Shown one piece after another: positions 32,282-40,694 of a stretch of DNA of 47,327 nucleotides. Below the pieces are notes generated by a model. It made no database searches, had not been told where the DNA came from, and saw only the letters and a program-made list of their open reading frames with translations. The translations under genes were made by a program, and so were the position numbers. Each line of letters opens with the position of its first letter. The stretch's first letter is position 1. Origin of the DNA: DATGLE01 sp035294325 (GTDB lineage: Bacteria > Chloroflexota > Ktedonobacteria > Ktedonobacterales > Ktedonobacteraceae); the NCBI GenBank assembly GCA_035294325.1, contig DATGLE010000136.1, forward strand, positions 1 through 47,327, read 5' to 3'.

Positions 32282-32453
32282 TCGCTACCGGGGGTAAAAT
32301 AATGAAGGTAGGTAAACCTTGAAGCCAGAAGCGCCGCCTCGAAAACGCAGGGAGAACTACCTTACATTCACCTGACGCGAAGCATAGCCGCGTTAGCGGC
32401 GTTACTGAATGAGATACAAGAGAGCGTCATATGGCGTGAGAGGAGGGAGAGCG

Positions 32454-33122
32454 ATGGCAACACGTTATCATAATCGAAGCGAAGCCGGGCGCCTGCTTGC
32501 GACAAAGCTTACTGCCTACGCTGATCGCCCGGACACGCTGGTGCTGGCGCTGCCTCGTGGCGGCGTGCCCGTCGGCTATGAAGTGGCGATGGCGCTGCAT
32601 GCCCCGCTGGACGTGTTTCTTGTGCGCAAGCTAGGCGTGCCGGGCAACGAAGAACTGGCGATGGGAGCGATTGCGTCAGGCGGTGTGTGCGTGCTCAATG
32701 AAGGGGTTGTGCGCACGCTGAATATTCCCGATAAGGTTATAGAAGCCGTTGCGCGGCGTGAGCAGCAGGAACTGGAGCGCCGTGAACGGCTCTACCGCGA
32801 CAATCGCCCGCCGCTGGATGTGAGCAACCGTATCGTGATTCTCGTCGATGATGGGCTGGCAACCGGGGCTACTATGCGTGCCGCCGCCCGCACATTGCAG
32901 CAGCAGAACCCTGCTCGCCTGGTGGTGGCCGTCCCTGTCGCCGCGCCGGAGATCTGCAACGAGTTCCGTAACATAGTGGACGAGATCATTTGCGCTCAGA
33001 CGCCCGATCCATTCTTCGGCGTTGGCTGGTGGTACGACGATTTCTCGCAGACCTCAGATCAGCAGGTACACGATCTGCTTGCGTCCTCTCAGCAACAAAG
33101 ACCGATTGCGCGCTATAATTAA
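32454..33122 (+). CDS. Phosphoribosyltransferase-family protein (222 aa)
   Basis: The type I PRTase fold has the PRPP loop VILVDDGLATGATMRAA (about residues 126-142) and the early VLALPRGGVPVGYEVA. No hood domain typical of a defined base specificity is recognisable, and this family is often annotated only as putative PRTase. The start at 32454 is set by GAGGAGGGAGAG. Its last codons (R-Y-N) and stop are part of the first partial unit of a 56-bp tandem repeat. It probably works with the neighbouring hydrolase. Confidence 0.88.
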   Translation: MATRYHNRSEAGRLLATKLTAYADRPDTLVLALPRGGVPVGYEVAMALHAPLDVFLVRKLGVPGNEELAMGAIASGGVCVLNEGVVRTLNIPDKVIEAVARREQQELERRERLYRDNRPPLDVSNRIVILVDDGLATGATMRAAARTLQQQNPARLVVAVPVAAPEICNEFRNIVDEIICAQTPDPFFGVGWWYDDFSQTSDQQVHDLLASSQQQRPIARYN

Positions 33123-33140
33123 CCCGGTATGCATGTTGTT

Positions 33141-33322
33141 GTGTGCCAGCGGCGCCTCCCCTCGTGCACTATAGTTAGCTGGATAGGCGTGCTATTGTGC
33201 GCCAGCGGCGCCTCCCCTCGTGCGCTATAATTAGCTGAACGGGCGTGCTATCGTGCGCCAGCGGCGCCTCCCCTTGCGCGCTGTAGTTAGCTGGATAGAC
33301 GTGCTGTTGTGCACCAGCGGCC
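33141..33322. repeat. 56-bp tandem repeat, three full copies plus partial
   Basis: Units start at 33141, 33197, 33253 and (partial) 33309, exact period 56. Each has GTGCGCCAGCGGCGCCTCCC, then GCGCTATAATTAGCTG and GGCGTGCTAT. Upstream, 33105-33140 including the PRTase stop codon (GCGCTATAATTAAC) matches the second half of the unit, so the array appears to start inside the gene end. Confidence 0.9.
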
Positions 33323-33333
33323 TCGCATCCTCT

Positions 33334-33440
33334 GGTGGGGGGTCTGCGGGCACTGCGCCGCAGGCGCAGTGCCCGCAGACCCCCCATTCTGGCGAACCGC
33401 GCAGCGGTGAGCCGTCAGGAATATTAGCTCAGAAGCATCA
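33334..33440. repeat. Compound palindrome copy 3-type core (GC-rich)
   Basis: Perfect 24-bp arms (33336-33359 and 33363-33386) around GCA, apex TGCGCC-GCA-GGCGCA, followed by CGAACCGCGCAGCGGTGAGCC. It directly follows the tandem repeat in the PRTase-fgd gap (33123-33463, no gene seen). Confidence 0.75.
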
Positions 33441-33463
33441 GAGAAAAGGAGAAGTAAATAATA

Positions 33464-34477
33464 ATGCCAGATCATCCTTTGAAGCTTGGGTATAAAGCGT
33501 CAGCCGAGCAATTCGGTCCGCGACAATTGCTCGACTTCGCCGTCGAGGCCGAGGAATGCGGGTTCGATAGCGTCTGGATCAGCGATCACTTTCAACCCTG
33601 GCGGCACACCAACGGGCATGCCCCGTTCGCCTTTGCCTGGCTGGGCGCGGTTGGCGAACGCACGCAGCGCGTCCTGCTGGGCACAAGCGTCCTGACACCC
33701 ACCTTCCGTTATCAACCCGCAGTCGTGGCGCAGGCGTTCGGCACCCTGGGTGTGCTCAACCCTGGCCGTATGATCCTGGGGGTTGGCTCGGGCGAATCAC
33801 TCAACGAAGTCGCCGTCACAGCCTCGGATTGGCCGTCGGCGAAGGAGCGCCTTGCCCGCTTGCGTGAGGCCGTAAACCTGATCCGCCAGCTCTGGAGCGG
33901 CGAACTGGTCTCATTCGAGGGGCAATATTATCGCACGCTCAACGCGACGATCTATGACCGTCCCGAGCAGCCCATCCCTATCTACATCAGCGCCGGCGGC
34001 CCGGTGGCGGCGAAATTTGCTGGCAGGAGCGGCGATGGCTTCATCTGCACCTCCGGCAAAGGTGACGAGCTGTACCGCGATCAGTTGCTTCCCGCCGTCG
34101 AAGAGGGCGCCAGGGCCGCGGGCCGTGACCCGGCCACCATCGAGCGCACCATCGAAGTCAAGGTCTCGTTCGATACGGACCGCGAGCGCGCGCTGGCCGA
34201 TACACGCATCTGGGCGGCGCTGGCCCTGCCGGCGGAGGATAAGGCGAATATTCATGATCCGCGCGAGATGGAGCGCAAGGCGGCCAGCGTCGCCGACCAG
34301 GCGCACCGACGCTGGCTGGTCTCAAGCGATCCCGAAGAGCACGTCGAGCAGATCCGCCCCTACATCGAACTCGGCTTCACGCACCTGATCTTCCACGCAC
34401 CCGGCGACGATCAATCGCGCTTCCTGCAACTCTACTCGAAGGAAATTCTGCCCCGCCTCAGAAAACGCTGGGGATAG
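33464..34477 (+). CDS. fgd: F420-dependent glucose-6-phosphate dehydrogenase (Fgd, LLM family)
   Basis: Oxidises glucose 6-phosphate to 6-phosphogluconolactone while reducing the deazaflavin F420. The N-terminus LKLGYKASAEQFGPRQLL, SDHFQPWRHTNGHAPF, LGTSVLTPTFRYQPAVVAQAF, ISAGGPVAAKFAGRSGDGF and the end HLIFHAPGDDQSRF match the characterised mycobacterial Fgd closely along the whole length (337 vs about 336 residues), so this is more than a generic luciferase-like call. It implies that the organism makes F420. AAAGGAGAAG precedes the ATG. Confidence 0.93.
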   Translation: MPDHPLKLGYKASAEQFGPRQLLDFAVEAEECGFDSVWISDHFQPWRHTNGHAPFAFAWLGAVGERTQRVLLGTSVLTPTFRYQPAVVAQAFGTLGVLNPGRMILGVGSGESLNEVAVTASDWPSAKERLARLREAVNLIRQLWSGELVSFEGQYYRTLNATIYDRPEQPIPIYISAGGPVAAKFAGRSGDGFICTSGKGDELYRDQLLPAVEEGARAAGRDPATIERTIEVKVSFDTDRERALADTRIWAALALPAEDKANIHDPREMERKAASVADQAHRRWLVSSDPEEHVEQIRPYIELGFTHLIFHAPGDDQSRFLQLYSKEILPRLRKRWG

Positions 34478-34487
34478 AGGGAACATC

Positions 34488-34577
34488 CACATTGTTGTGT
34501 GGAACCCGCGCTTCGCACCGGTTCCACACAACAATACCACTTCCATAAGGCGAGCGCCGCAGGCGCGAGCCATGGCC
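34488..34577. repeat. Compound palindrome copy 8
   Basis: Core arms of 16 bp (34491-34506 and 34520-34535) around a 13-base GCGC-TTCGC-containing apex; right arm GCGAGCGCCGCAGGCGCGAG. A shorter and somewhat degraded core than in other copies. Confidence 0.75.
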
Positions 34578-34662
34578 CTGGGCATAAAAAAGGGCCGCTG
34601 CGTGTTATCGTATGATAGAGTGTCGAGCAGCGAAAACTCCATAGAGAATGTTGCCGGACATC

Positions 34663-34691
34663 TTGACGTAACCGCGCCACCCATGTACAAT
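34663..34691 (+). promoter_or_regulatory. Promoter of rpmE
   Basis: -35 TTGACG (34663-34668), 17-base spacer, -10 TACAAT (34686-34691). It predicts an approximately 110-base leader before rpmE. Confidence 0.75.
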
Positions 34692-34697
34692 CATGGG

Positions 34698-34806
34698 TGC
34701 ATTCTTGACACGCTTTCAAGCAGCAGGCGGGGTATGGGAGGCCGAGGAACGCCCCGGGTCTTCTCAAGAACAACAAAGCTCTATGTTTATATCTGGAGAG
34801 TAAGCC
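34698..34806 (+). promoter_or_regulatory. Possible structured leader of rpmE
   Basis: The leader can pair within itself: GGCGGGGTATGGGAGGCC...GGAACGCCCCGGG, and the pair TTCTTGA/TCAAGAA (34713-34719 and 34763-34769). Leaders that bind L31 are known in several other phyla. No known consensus was recognised here. Confidence 0.3.
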
Positions 34807-35013
34807 ATGAAAAAAGGAATCCATCCAAATTACGTCGAAGCCACGGTAAGTTGCGCTTGCGGCAACAGCTTCAAGACCTTGAGCGTCAAGCCGGTCCTCA
34901 AGGTTGATGTCTGTTCCAAATGCCATCCGTTCTTCACCGGTCAGCAGCGTATCCTCGACTCGGCGGGGCGCGTCGAGCGTTTCCGCAAACGCTTCAACTT
35001 GCAAGAGGAGTAG
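34807..35013 (+). CDS. rpmE: 50S ribosomal protein L31
   Basis: A small zinc-type L31 (68 residues): MKKGIHPNYVEATVSCACGN with C-x-C, VDVCSKCHPFFTG with C-x-x-C, then RILDSAGRVERFRKRF. These four cysteines mark the zinc-binding (C+) form, which can act as a zinc store. Single-gene unit with its own promoter and terminator. Ribosome site GGAGAG. Confidence 0.97.
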   Translation: MKKGIHPNYVEATVSCACGNSFKTLSVKPVLKVDVCSKCHPFFTGQQRILDSAGRVERFRKRFNLQEE

Positions 35014-35033
35014 GCTATAGATTTATACTAAGA

Positions 35034-35069
35034 GGGATAAAGGAGCACACAGGTCCTTTATCCCTTTTT
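35034..35069 (+). terminator. Rho-independent terminator after rpmE
   Basis: GGGATAAAGGA (35034-35044) pairs with TCCTTTATCCC (35054-35064), followed by TTTTT. The best classical terminator in the window. Confidence 0.93.
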
Positions 35070-35082
35070 CAATGTGCACTCA

Positions 35083-35236
35083 GAGTGTGTCTGCTTTCTG
35101 ACACCAACGTTTGCTCGCGCCGCAGGCGCTCGCCGGATAGAGTGTGTTGTGGAAAATGCGCTACGCGCATTTTCCACAACACACTCTATCCCTTGCGCGG
35201 CGGAGCCGCGCGAACGCCTGGCGAGAGAGAGCACCC
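35083..35236. repeat. Compound palindrome copy 9
   Basis: Begins GAGTGTGTCTGCTTTCTGAC (family terminus), left arm GCTCGCGCCGCAGGCGCTCG, core with perfect 27-bp arms (35135-35161 and 35165-35191) around TAC, right arm GCGCGGCGGAGCCGCGCG. Confidence 0.82.
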
Positions 35237-35276
35237 CTCTTTAATAGGCAGGGAGGTGAGAGACCTGACAGATACA

Positions 35277-36686
35277 ATGCAGCGTACAATATTATTCCTC
35301 ATTGCTGACACCGGGGCCGGCCACCGCAGCGCAGCCAATGCCATCAGCAATGCTATACGGCTTATCCAGCAGCGGGAGCAGGAGCAATGGCGCGCCTGCC
35401 AGGGAGCCAGGGAAGATGGGACCGAGAAGGCCAGTGAGCCGCCTCCACCTACCTATCGCATCGAAATCGTCGATGTTTTTGAGGGATATAGTCGTTTTCC
35501 TTTGCGTGAAGTCGTCAAACTCTATGGCCCGACGATCCGCTACACCCCCAGGCTGTTTGGCGAATTCTTTCATAGCAGCAATCGCGAAGAGACCGTTATG
35601 GCCCTGAACACGATTGCCAGCCCTCTGATCTTCAATGGACTGCTGCGCCTCTTCACAACTGTGCAGCCCGATATCATCGTCTCTATTCATCCCATTATCA
35701 ATTTTGTGACCATACGTGTAATCCGCGAACTGGGGCTGCGTATCCCTTTCGTGACTGTGGTGACAGACCTTGTGAGCGTGCATTATGCCTGGTTCGCGCC
35801 GGGTGCCGACGCCTATATTGTGCCCACGGAACACGCGAAAAAGCTCTACCTGAAGCGCGGCCTGGATCCTGAGCGTGTTCATTTACTGGGAATGCCTATC
35901 GATCCAAAATTTACCCGCCCGGTGGCAAGTAAAGAGGAATTGCAGCGAAAACTGGGGTTGAAGCCGGGGCTGCCGGTAGTTTTGCTGGTGGGCGGGGGCG
36001 ACGGAGCTGGCGGCCTGCCGGCGGCGGTGCGTACTATTTCGCAGGCACACCTGGCGGTCCAGTTACTGGTCGTCACCGGTCGTAACAGGAACCTGTACGC
36101 GCTTTTACAGCGCACGCGCTCGAAGCTGCACGTTCCGGCCAGAATATTTGGCTTTGTGCAAAATATGCCCGAACTGATGCATGCCTCCGATGTAATTGTG
36201 ACCAAAGCTGGTCCCGGCACTATTTGCGAAGCGCTGGCCTGCGACCTGCCCCTGATCCTGAGTGGCTATGTCCCGGGCCAGGAAGAGGGGAACGTAGAGT
36301 ATGTGACGGAGAATGGCGTGGGCGTGCTCGCGCTGCATCCTGGCGAGCTTATCAGTGCGTTGCGCCGGCTCCTCAAACCCGGCTCACTGGTACGACAACG
36401 CCAGTTGGAGAACGCGCGGCGTATCAAGAGGCCGGAGGCGTCCTTTGACATCGCGCGCTGCATCCTGAGCTTTCTGCCCCCGCCTGGCGAACCGGGCGTC
36501 TGGCAATCGCCACATTCGCTGCACCGGCAGCAGATGATGTCGGGGAGATTGCGCTCGGCCATCCGTATGCATCGCCTGCGCACGCCCTTGCCGAGAACCC
36601 TCTTCTCGAAGAGTCCGCTCTCAAGCCGTCTGGCTCGCCTGCGGGCGCGCGAACTGACCAGCGAAAAGGAAGAAGAATTACAGTAA
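35277..36686 (+). CDS. UgtP/MGDG-synthase-like glycosyltransferase (469 aa)
   Basis: Probably adds sugars to diacylglycerol to make membrane glycolipid. The GT28-type architecture: N-terminal MGDG-synthase domain with ILFLIADTGAGHRSAANAIS (G-x-G-H-x-x-A-A motif), VDVFEGY, and VTVVTDLVSVHYAWF; C-terminal domain with LLVGGGDGAGGL, IFGFVQNMPELMHASDVIVTKAGPGTICEAL and the acidic G-Q-E-E-G-N loop. About 60 extra basic residues trail the domain, perhaps a membrane-binding tail. The start at 35277 is the ATG fitting the domain; GTG 35256 directly behind GGGAGG would add 7 residues. Confidence 0.9.
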   Translation: MQRTILFLIADTGAGHRSAANAISNAIRLIQQREQEQWRACQGAREDGTEKASEPPPPTYRIEIVDVFEGYSRFPLREVVKLYGPTIRYTPRLFGEFFHSSNREETVMALNTIASPLIFNGLLRLFTTVQPDIIVSIHPIINFVTIRVIRELGLRIPFVTVVTDLVSVHYAWFAPGADAYIVPTEHAKKLYLKRGLDPERVHLLGMPIDPKFTRPVASKEELQRKLGLKPGLPVVLLVGGGDGAGGLPAAVRTISQAHLAVQLLVVTGRNRNLYALLQRTRSKLHVPARIFGFVQNMPELMHASDVIVTKAGPGTICEALACDLPLILSGYVPGQEEGNVEYVTENGVGVLALHPGELISALRRLLKPGSLVRQRQLENARRIKRPEASFDIARCILSFLPPPGEPGVWQSPHSLHRQQMMSGRLRSAIRMHRLRTPLPRTLFSKSPLSSRLARLRARELTSEKEEELQ

Positions 36687-36701
36687 CTAATCCGATCTTC
36701 A

Positions 36702-36902
36702 CTTGCCCGAGCGCCTCAGCGCCTGCGGCACTGCGCAGGTGTAAGTGGTGGGCAGGTGCGGGGACGAACGCCGTTCGTCCCCGCACCTGCCCACCACTCA
36801 CGGAGAAGGCGGCGGAGGCGGCGAGTGATCGAGACTAAATGGGTCGAGATGGAGATAATATCATCCATCACTCACGGAGAAGGCGGCGGAGGCGGCGAGT
36901 GA
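36702..36902. repeat. Compound palindrome copy 10 plus a 33-bp direct duplication
   Basis: Left arm GAGCGCCTCAGCGCCTGCGG, core with perfect 27-bp arms (36744-36770 and 36772-36798). The right outer arm ACTCACGGAGAAGGCGGCGG (36796 on) occurs again as an exact direct repeat of about 33 bp at about 36870-36902. Confidence 0.8.
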
Positions 36903-36948
36903 CCCCGAGTATGCAGTGTTTGTTTATAGAATCAGGATTGAAGAGAGC

Positions 36949-37686
36949 ATGTCGATGGAACCCAAACGATCTTTACCTGTTGGAGAGCAGGAGCAAGATT
37001 CGACTGTACCTGTGACTGTACCGGAGACCGGGGAAGTCATACCACCGCCTCCCGAAGAGCAATCGGTACAGATAGTGCCGCCGCCACAAATACAGTTCTC
37101 AACCTGGCGCTGGGCGGCCATGGGCGTTGTGCGCGTCCTCTACAGGCTGTGGACGCGCATCGCCGCCCATCTCTTCCCGGAGGACTCATTGACCGAGAAG
37201 CTGGCGCAGGCGTTGCACATTCCGCTCCCTGATAGACTGAATTTGAGCTGGATCACCGATCATCTCGCGGTGGGCGGGCGTGTGCGACCGGCGGATATCA
37301 AAGCGCTGCGCCGCGTGGGGATAACGCATATCGTGGACACGCGGGCCGAGCACTGCGATGATAAGGAGGCGCTGGCGAAAGAACATATCGAATTGTTGCA
37401 TGTGCCGACGCGTGACACCTACCCGATAAGCATAGAGAAAATGATGGAAGCATCGTCCTGGGTGCAGCAGCGCATCGAGCAGGGCAGCCGCGTGCTCATT
37501 CATTGCGAGCATGGCGTGGGCCGCAGCGTCTTATTGACCTGCGCCGTGCTGGTCTATGGCGGCATGCATGCCAGCGATGCGTTGACGCTGGTGGAGGAGA
37601 AGCGCTGGCAGGCATCTCCCAATCACAGGCAGATCGAGCGGCTGAAAGAGTTTGAGGCCACCTGCGCGGCACGACGCAGGATGTAG
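36949..37686 (+). CDS. Dual-specificity protein phosphatase-like protein (245 aa)
   Basis: The cysteine-phosphatase loop HCEHGVGRS (Cys186, Arg192) is intact and the likely general acid is Asp156 in PTRDTYPI. The N-terminal 50 residues are Pro/Glu-rich and probably disordered; residues about 52-75 (STWRWAAMGVVRVLYRLWTR) are an amphipathic/hydrophobic stretch that could touch the membrane. ATG 36949 follows GAAGAGAG; an upstream in-frame ATG at 36916 lacks a site. Its 3' end overlaps the convergent HAD gene by 64 bases. The substrate may be a protein or a phospholipid-type phosphate. Confidence 0.87.
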   Translation: MSMEPKRSLPVGEQEQDSTVPVTVPETGEVIPPPPEEQSVQIVPPPQIQFSTWRWAAMGVVRVLYRLWTRIAAHLFPEDSLTEKLAQALHIPLPDRLNLSWITDHLAVGGRVRPADIKALRRVGITHIVDTRAEHCDDKEALAKEHIELLHVPTRDTYPISIEKMMEASSWVQQRIEQGSRVLIHCEHGVGRSVLLTCAVLVYGGMHASDALTLVEEKRWQASPNHRQIERLKEFEATCAARRRM

Positions 37687-38534
37687 CGCTCGATAGCCAG
37701 GGCCACACCGTCTTCTGTATTGCTGGCGGTGACGGCCCGCGCGGATGCCTTCACGGCGTCGGACGCCTGCCCCATCGCCACGCCCCAGCCCACTGCCTGG
37801 AGCATCTCCACATCGTTATTGTTATCGCCAATCGCCATCACCTGCTCCAGTGGGATGCCGAACTGCCTGGCGAGCATGATGACGCCGCTGGCTTTGGTGC
37901 AGCCCTGTCCCATCACCGCCACTTCGGCCCAGTTATAGCTGCCGCGCGGCGTAATGTTCCATGAACAGGCGAGGGCCGAGATCTCCGGCACCAGTTCACG
38001 CGCGACCTCTTCGTCTGTGAAGGCCACCACACGCAGCGGGTCTGGCTGACCTGTACAGCAGTTTGCGTAGGGCAAACGCCGTGTATGGTCGGGGAAAGTC
38101 GACAGGTAGTCCTCGATCCAGGCGTTATCAAATTCGGCTGGTCCCGTCCATATTTGCTCCGCAGGACCGTTGATGTGATGAATGACGGGCTGAATATGGT
38201 GATGTACCATGATCTCTACTGCCTGCTGCGCAATAGCGGCGCGCAGCCGGTGCGTATACAGCGGCGTGCCCTGTGGATGCTCTAAAATCAATGCACCGTC
38301 GTAGAGGATCAGGGGGATGGCGATGCCCAGTTCTGTCGCGATGGGTGCGGTATTGTAATAGCGGCGCGCCGTGGCGAGGGTGACGATCACGCCGGTTTCT
38401 TGCGCGGCGCGGATGGCGGCCAGTGTGCGTGGAGTGATCCGCTTCTGAGGGGTGAGCAGGGTACCATCGATGTCGATAACGAGTAGTTTGATTTGCTGCG
38501 GCGCCGCGACTTTTACCTGATTCTCCAATACCAT
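37623..38534 (-). CDS. HAD-superfamily Cof-type phosphatase (303 aa)
   Basis: Type IIB HAD hydrolase. Motif I is LVIDIDGTLLTP with the nucleophile Asp, motif II-like TLATARRY, and the C-terminal motif IV AIGDNNNDVEML with the two Mg ligands; the large C2 cap lies between. Members act on sugar phosphates or FMN-type substrates. ATG 38534 follows AAAGGGGAC; the open frame starts 7 codons earlier at TTG. Its end overlaps the convergent phosphatase gene by 64 bases. Confidence 0.9.
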   Translation of the reverse strand: MVLENQVKVAAPQQIKLLVIDIDGTLLTPQKRITPRTLAAIRAAQETGVIVTLATARRYYNTAPIATELGIAIPLILYDGALILEHPQGTPLYTHRLRAAIAQQAVEIMVHHHIQPVIHHINGPAEQIWTGPAEFDNAWIEDYLSTFPDHTRRLPYANCCTGQPDPLRVVAFTDEEVARELVPEISALACSWNITPRGSYNWAEVAVMGQGCTKASGVIMLARQFGIPLEQVMAIGDNNNDVEMLQAVGWGVAMGQASDAVKASARAVTASNTEDGVALAIERYILRRAAQVASNSFSRSICL

Positions 38535-38730
38535 TGTCCCCTTTCCTGTTGCCAATAACAGCGATGCGACGGGCGGAAATAGCCCGTCGCGAACTCAACT
38601 ACATTATACCACATGCCGTTATATTCCATGCGTTGAAGTGGTGATCCATTGGGGACAGCCCGACCCCCGCCAGGGGAGATCCTCTGGAGCCCCTTTGACC
38701 TTCATCCCACCGGATTAGATATTATCGTGT

Positions 38731-38838
38731 CCTCGCGCCTGCGGCGCTCGCCTTATTTAAAAAGGCATGTACAAAATGCGCGAAGCGCATTTTGTACATG
38801 CCTTTTTAAATAAGGTGCGGCGAAGCCGCACGAACGGC
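38731..38838. repeat. Compound palindrome copy 11
   Basis: Left arm TCGCGCCTGCGGCGCTCG, core with the longest perfect arms of the family (31 bp; 38751-38781 and 38785-38815) around GAA, right arm GTGCGGCGAAGCCGCACG. It lies between the HAD gene and the end of the ABC operon (gap 38535-38874, no gene seen). Confidence 0.85.
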
Positions 38839-38874
38839 AGGAGAGGACGAGGCCGCTGAGAACCAGAAACTCCC

Positions 38875-39690
38875 TTATATCGTTGCGTAGGGGAGGCAGA
38901 CGGGCAGGCCGTCGGCGGGATGACTGATGATATGCGCCTGAACCTGAAAGACCTGCGCGAGCAGATCTGTGGTCAGTACGTCGCGGGGTGAACCATCGGC
39001 GACGATACGTCCCTGGTGCAGCACGATCATGCGCCCGGCGAAGCGCGCCGCCTGGTTCAAGTCGTGCAGGACGAGGATGATAGTTTTGCCCTGGCTGCGA
39101 TTGAGCTGCTGGATCAGCGTCAGGACCTCCAGTTGATGGCTGACATCAAGGAATGTGGTGGGTTCATCCAGCAGCAGAACGGGCGTGGCCTGTGCCAGCG
39201 CCAGGGCGATCCATGCCCGCTGGCGCTCGCCCCCCGAGAGGCTGTCCAGGCGGCGGTGCCGCAGTTCCAGCAAATTTGACTGAGCGAGTGCTTCGGTAAT
39301 GGCAGCGTGATCCTGCTCGCGCAGCATGCGCAGTGGCCCTGCGTGGGGATAGCGGCCCTGCTCCACCAGTTCCCCGACGGTCAGTTCCTCCGGCGTCTCC
39401 GGTCCCTGCGGCAGTACCGCCAGATGCCGCGCGACCTCCCTGGTCGGCAGGCTGGCGATAGCTCTGCCGTCGAGATAGACCGCGCCGCTCCTGGGCGCGA
39501 TCAGGCGTGCCAGCGCTCTGAGCAGCGTCGACTTGCCCGATCCATTCGGCCCAACCAGGGCCGTGATCGTCCCCAGTTCTATCTGGAGCGAGAGCGCCGG
39601 GATGACCAGCCGCTCGCCATAACCAACTGCCAGCGCTTCGGCTGCCAGGGCCGCCTTGTGGTCGGATGCATTGGATGGGTACCGGTTCAT
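38875..39690 (-). CDS. Ferric-siderophore-type ABC transporter ATP-binding protein (FecE/FhuC-like)
   Basis: Drives uptake through the two permeases next to it. It has Walker A GPNGSGKSTLL, Q-loop LPQGPETPEELTV, the signature LSGGERQRAWIALALAQ, Walker B VLLLDEPTTFLD and the H-loop LVLHDLNQAA, all intact; 271 residues. The start at 39690 is chosen for the ATGA overlap with the upstream permease; ATG 39705 in frame is an alternative. Last gene of a four-gene operon. Confidence 0.93.
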   Translation of the reverse strand: MNRYPSNASDHKAALAAEALAVGYGERLVIPALSLQIELGTITALVGPNGSGKSTLLRALARLIAPRSGAVYLDGRAIASLPTREVARHLAVLPQGPETPEELTVGELVEQGRYPHAGPLRMLREQDHAAITEALAQSNLLELRHRRLDSLSGGERQRAWIALALAQATPVLLLDEPTTFLDVSHQLEVLTLIQQLNRSQGKTIILVLHDLNQAARFAGRMIVLHQGRIVADGSPRDVLTTDLLAQVFQVQAHIISHPADGLPVCLPYATI

Positions 39691-40694
39691 GTGCTTCTCC
39701 GCCATATGAGAAAGAGAAAGTACGGTGCGCCAAGCAGGACCAGGGCCGCGCCTACAGGAATCGTCACCGGCTGCGCGATGGTCTGCGTTATCGTATCGGC
39801 AGCCAGCAGGATTCCCGCGCCCATAAGCATGCTGAACGGGAAAAGGCGCCGCGCGTCTGCTCCCACCACGCGGCGAGCGATGTGTGGCGCGATTAAGCCC
39901 AGAAACGTAATGCCGCCGACGACAGCGACGGCGCCAGCGGTCAGCAGAGTGGCGATGAAGAAGAGGCTCAGCCGCGTCCAGCCCACGCGCAGGCCCAGCC
40001 CGGTTGCGCTGGCGTCGCCCAGTTGCAGGACATTAGCCAGGCCCGCGCAGGCCAGCCCCGATGGCAGTGCGACGATAGCCCAGGGCCACAGCACGTCCCA
40101 GTGCGGCCAGACACGACCATTGAGCGAACCGATGAGCCAGAGCAGGACCGCGCCCAGCGCCTCCTGCCGCAGCAGTAGAATGATCGAGGTTGCCGAACGC
40201 AGCACGGCGCTGATGAGCACGCCCGTCAGCACCAGTCGGCTTGTGGCGCTCTTTCCTGCTCCGCCCAGCAGATAGACCAGACAGCCGCCTGCCAGCCCAC
40301 CCGGCAGAGCGACGAAGGGAAGCAGGAGGCCGGGCTGATCGAGCTGCCTGCCCGCCTCAGAGAGCCAGAGCACGGCGAAGAGCACCGCGCCGGAGGTCGC
40401 CCCGGTCATCTCCGGTTCGGCAAGGGGGTTGCGCATGATGCTCTGCAAGATGGCCCCTGCCAGGCCGAACATCGCGCCCGCGACCAGTGCAATCAGGGCA
40501 CGCGGCAGGCGCAGGTCCCACACGATGATGCGTTCGTATGGCGCGACGGGCCGATTGAAGAGCGCCGCGATCACATCGAAGGGCGAGATGACCACGCTGC
40601 CGGCGGCAACATGCAGCACGACGAGCAGAAACAGGACGAGCAGGCTCAGCAGGATGAGGGGCCGGTAGTAGCGGACGGCAATACGCTGCATCAT
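39687..40694 (-). CDS. FecCD-family iron-chelate ABC permease, second subunit
   Basis: 335 residues with about nine to ten hydrophobic segments. FecCD family marks: VIVWDLRLPRALIALVAGAM-like segment (RLPRAL), GAILQSIMRNPLAEPEMTG, VVGGITFLGLIAPHIARRVVG and the C-terminal IPVGAALVLLGAPYFLFLI. It forms a heterodimer with the product of 40691-41725. Start and stop overlap both neighbours as ATGA. Confidence 0.93.
   Translation of the reverse strand: MMQRIAVRYYRPLILLSLLVLFLLVVLHVAAGSVVISPFDVIAALFNRPVAPYERIIVWDLRLPRALIALVAGAMFGLAGAILQSIMRNPLAEPEMTGATSGAVLFAVLWLSEAGRQLDQPGLLLPFVALPGGLAGGCLVYLLGGAGKSATSRLVLTGVLISAVLRSATSIILLLRQEALGAVLLWLIGSLNGRVWPHWDVLWPWAIVALPSGLACAGLANVLQLGDASATGLGLRVGWTRLSLFFIATLLTAGAVAVVGGITFLGLIAPHIARRVVGADARRLFPFSMLMGAGILLAADTITQTIAQPVTIPVGAALVLLGAPYFLFLIWRRST

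Noticed and set aside
33141..33322. CRISPR array
   Set aside because: The 56-bp units are directly joined tandem repeats without unique spacers, and no cas gene is near.
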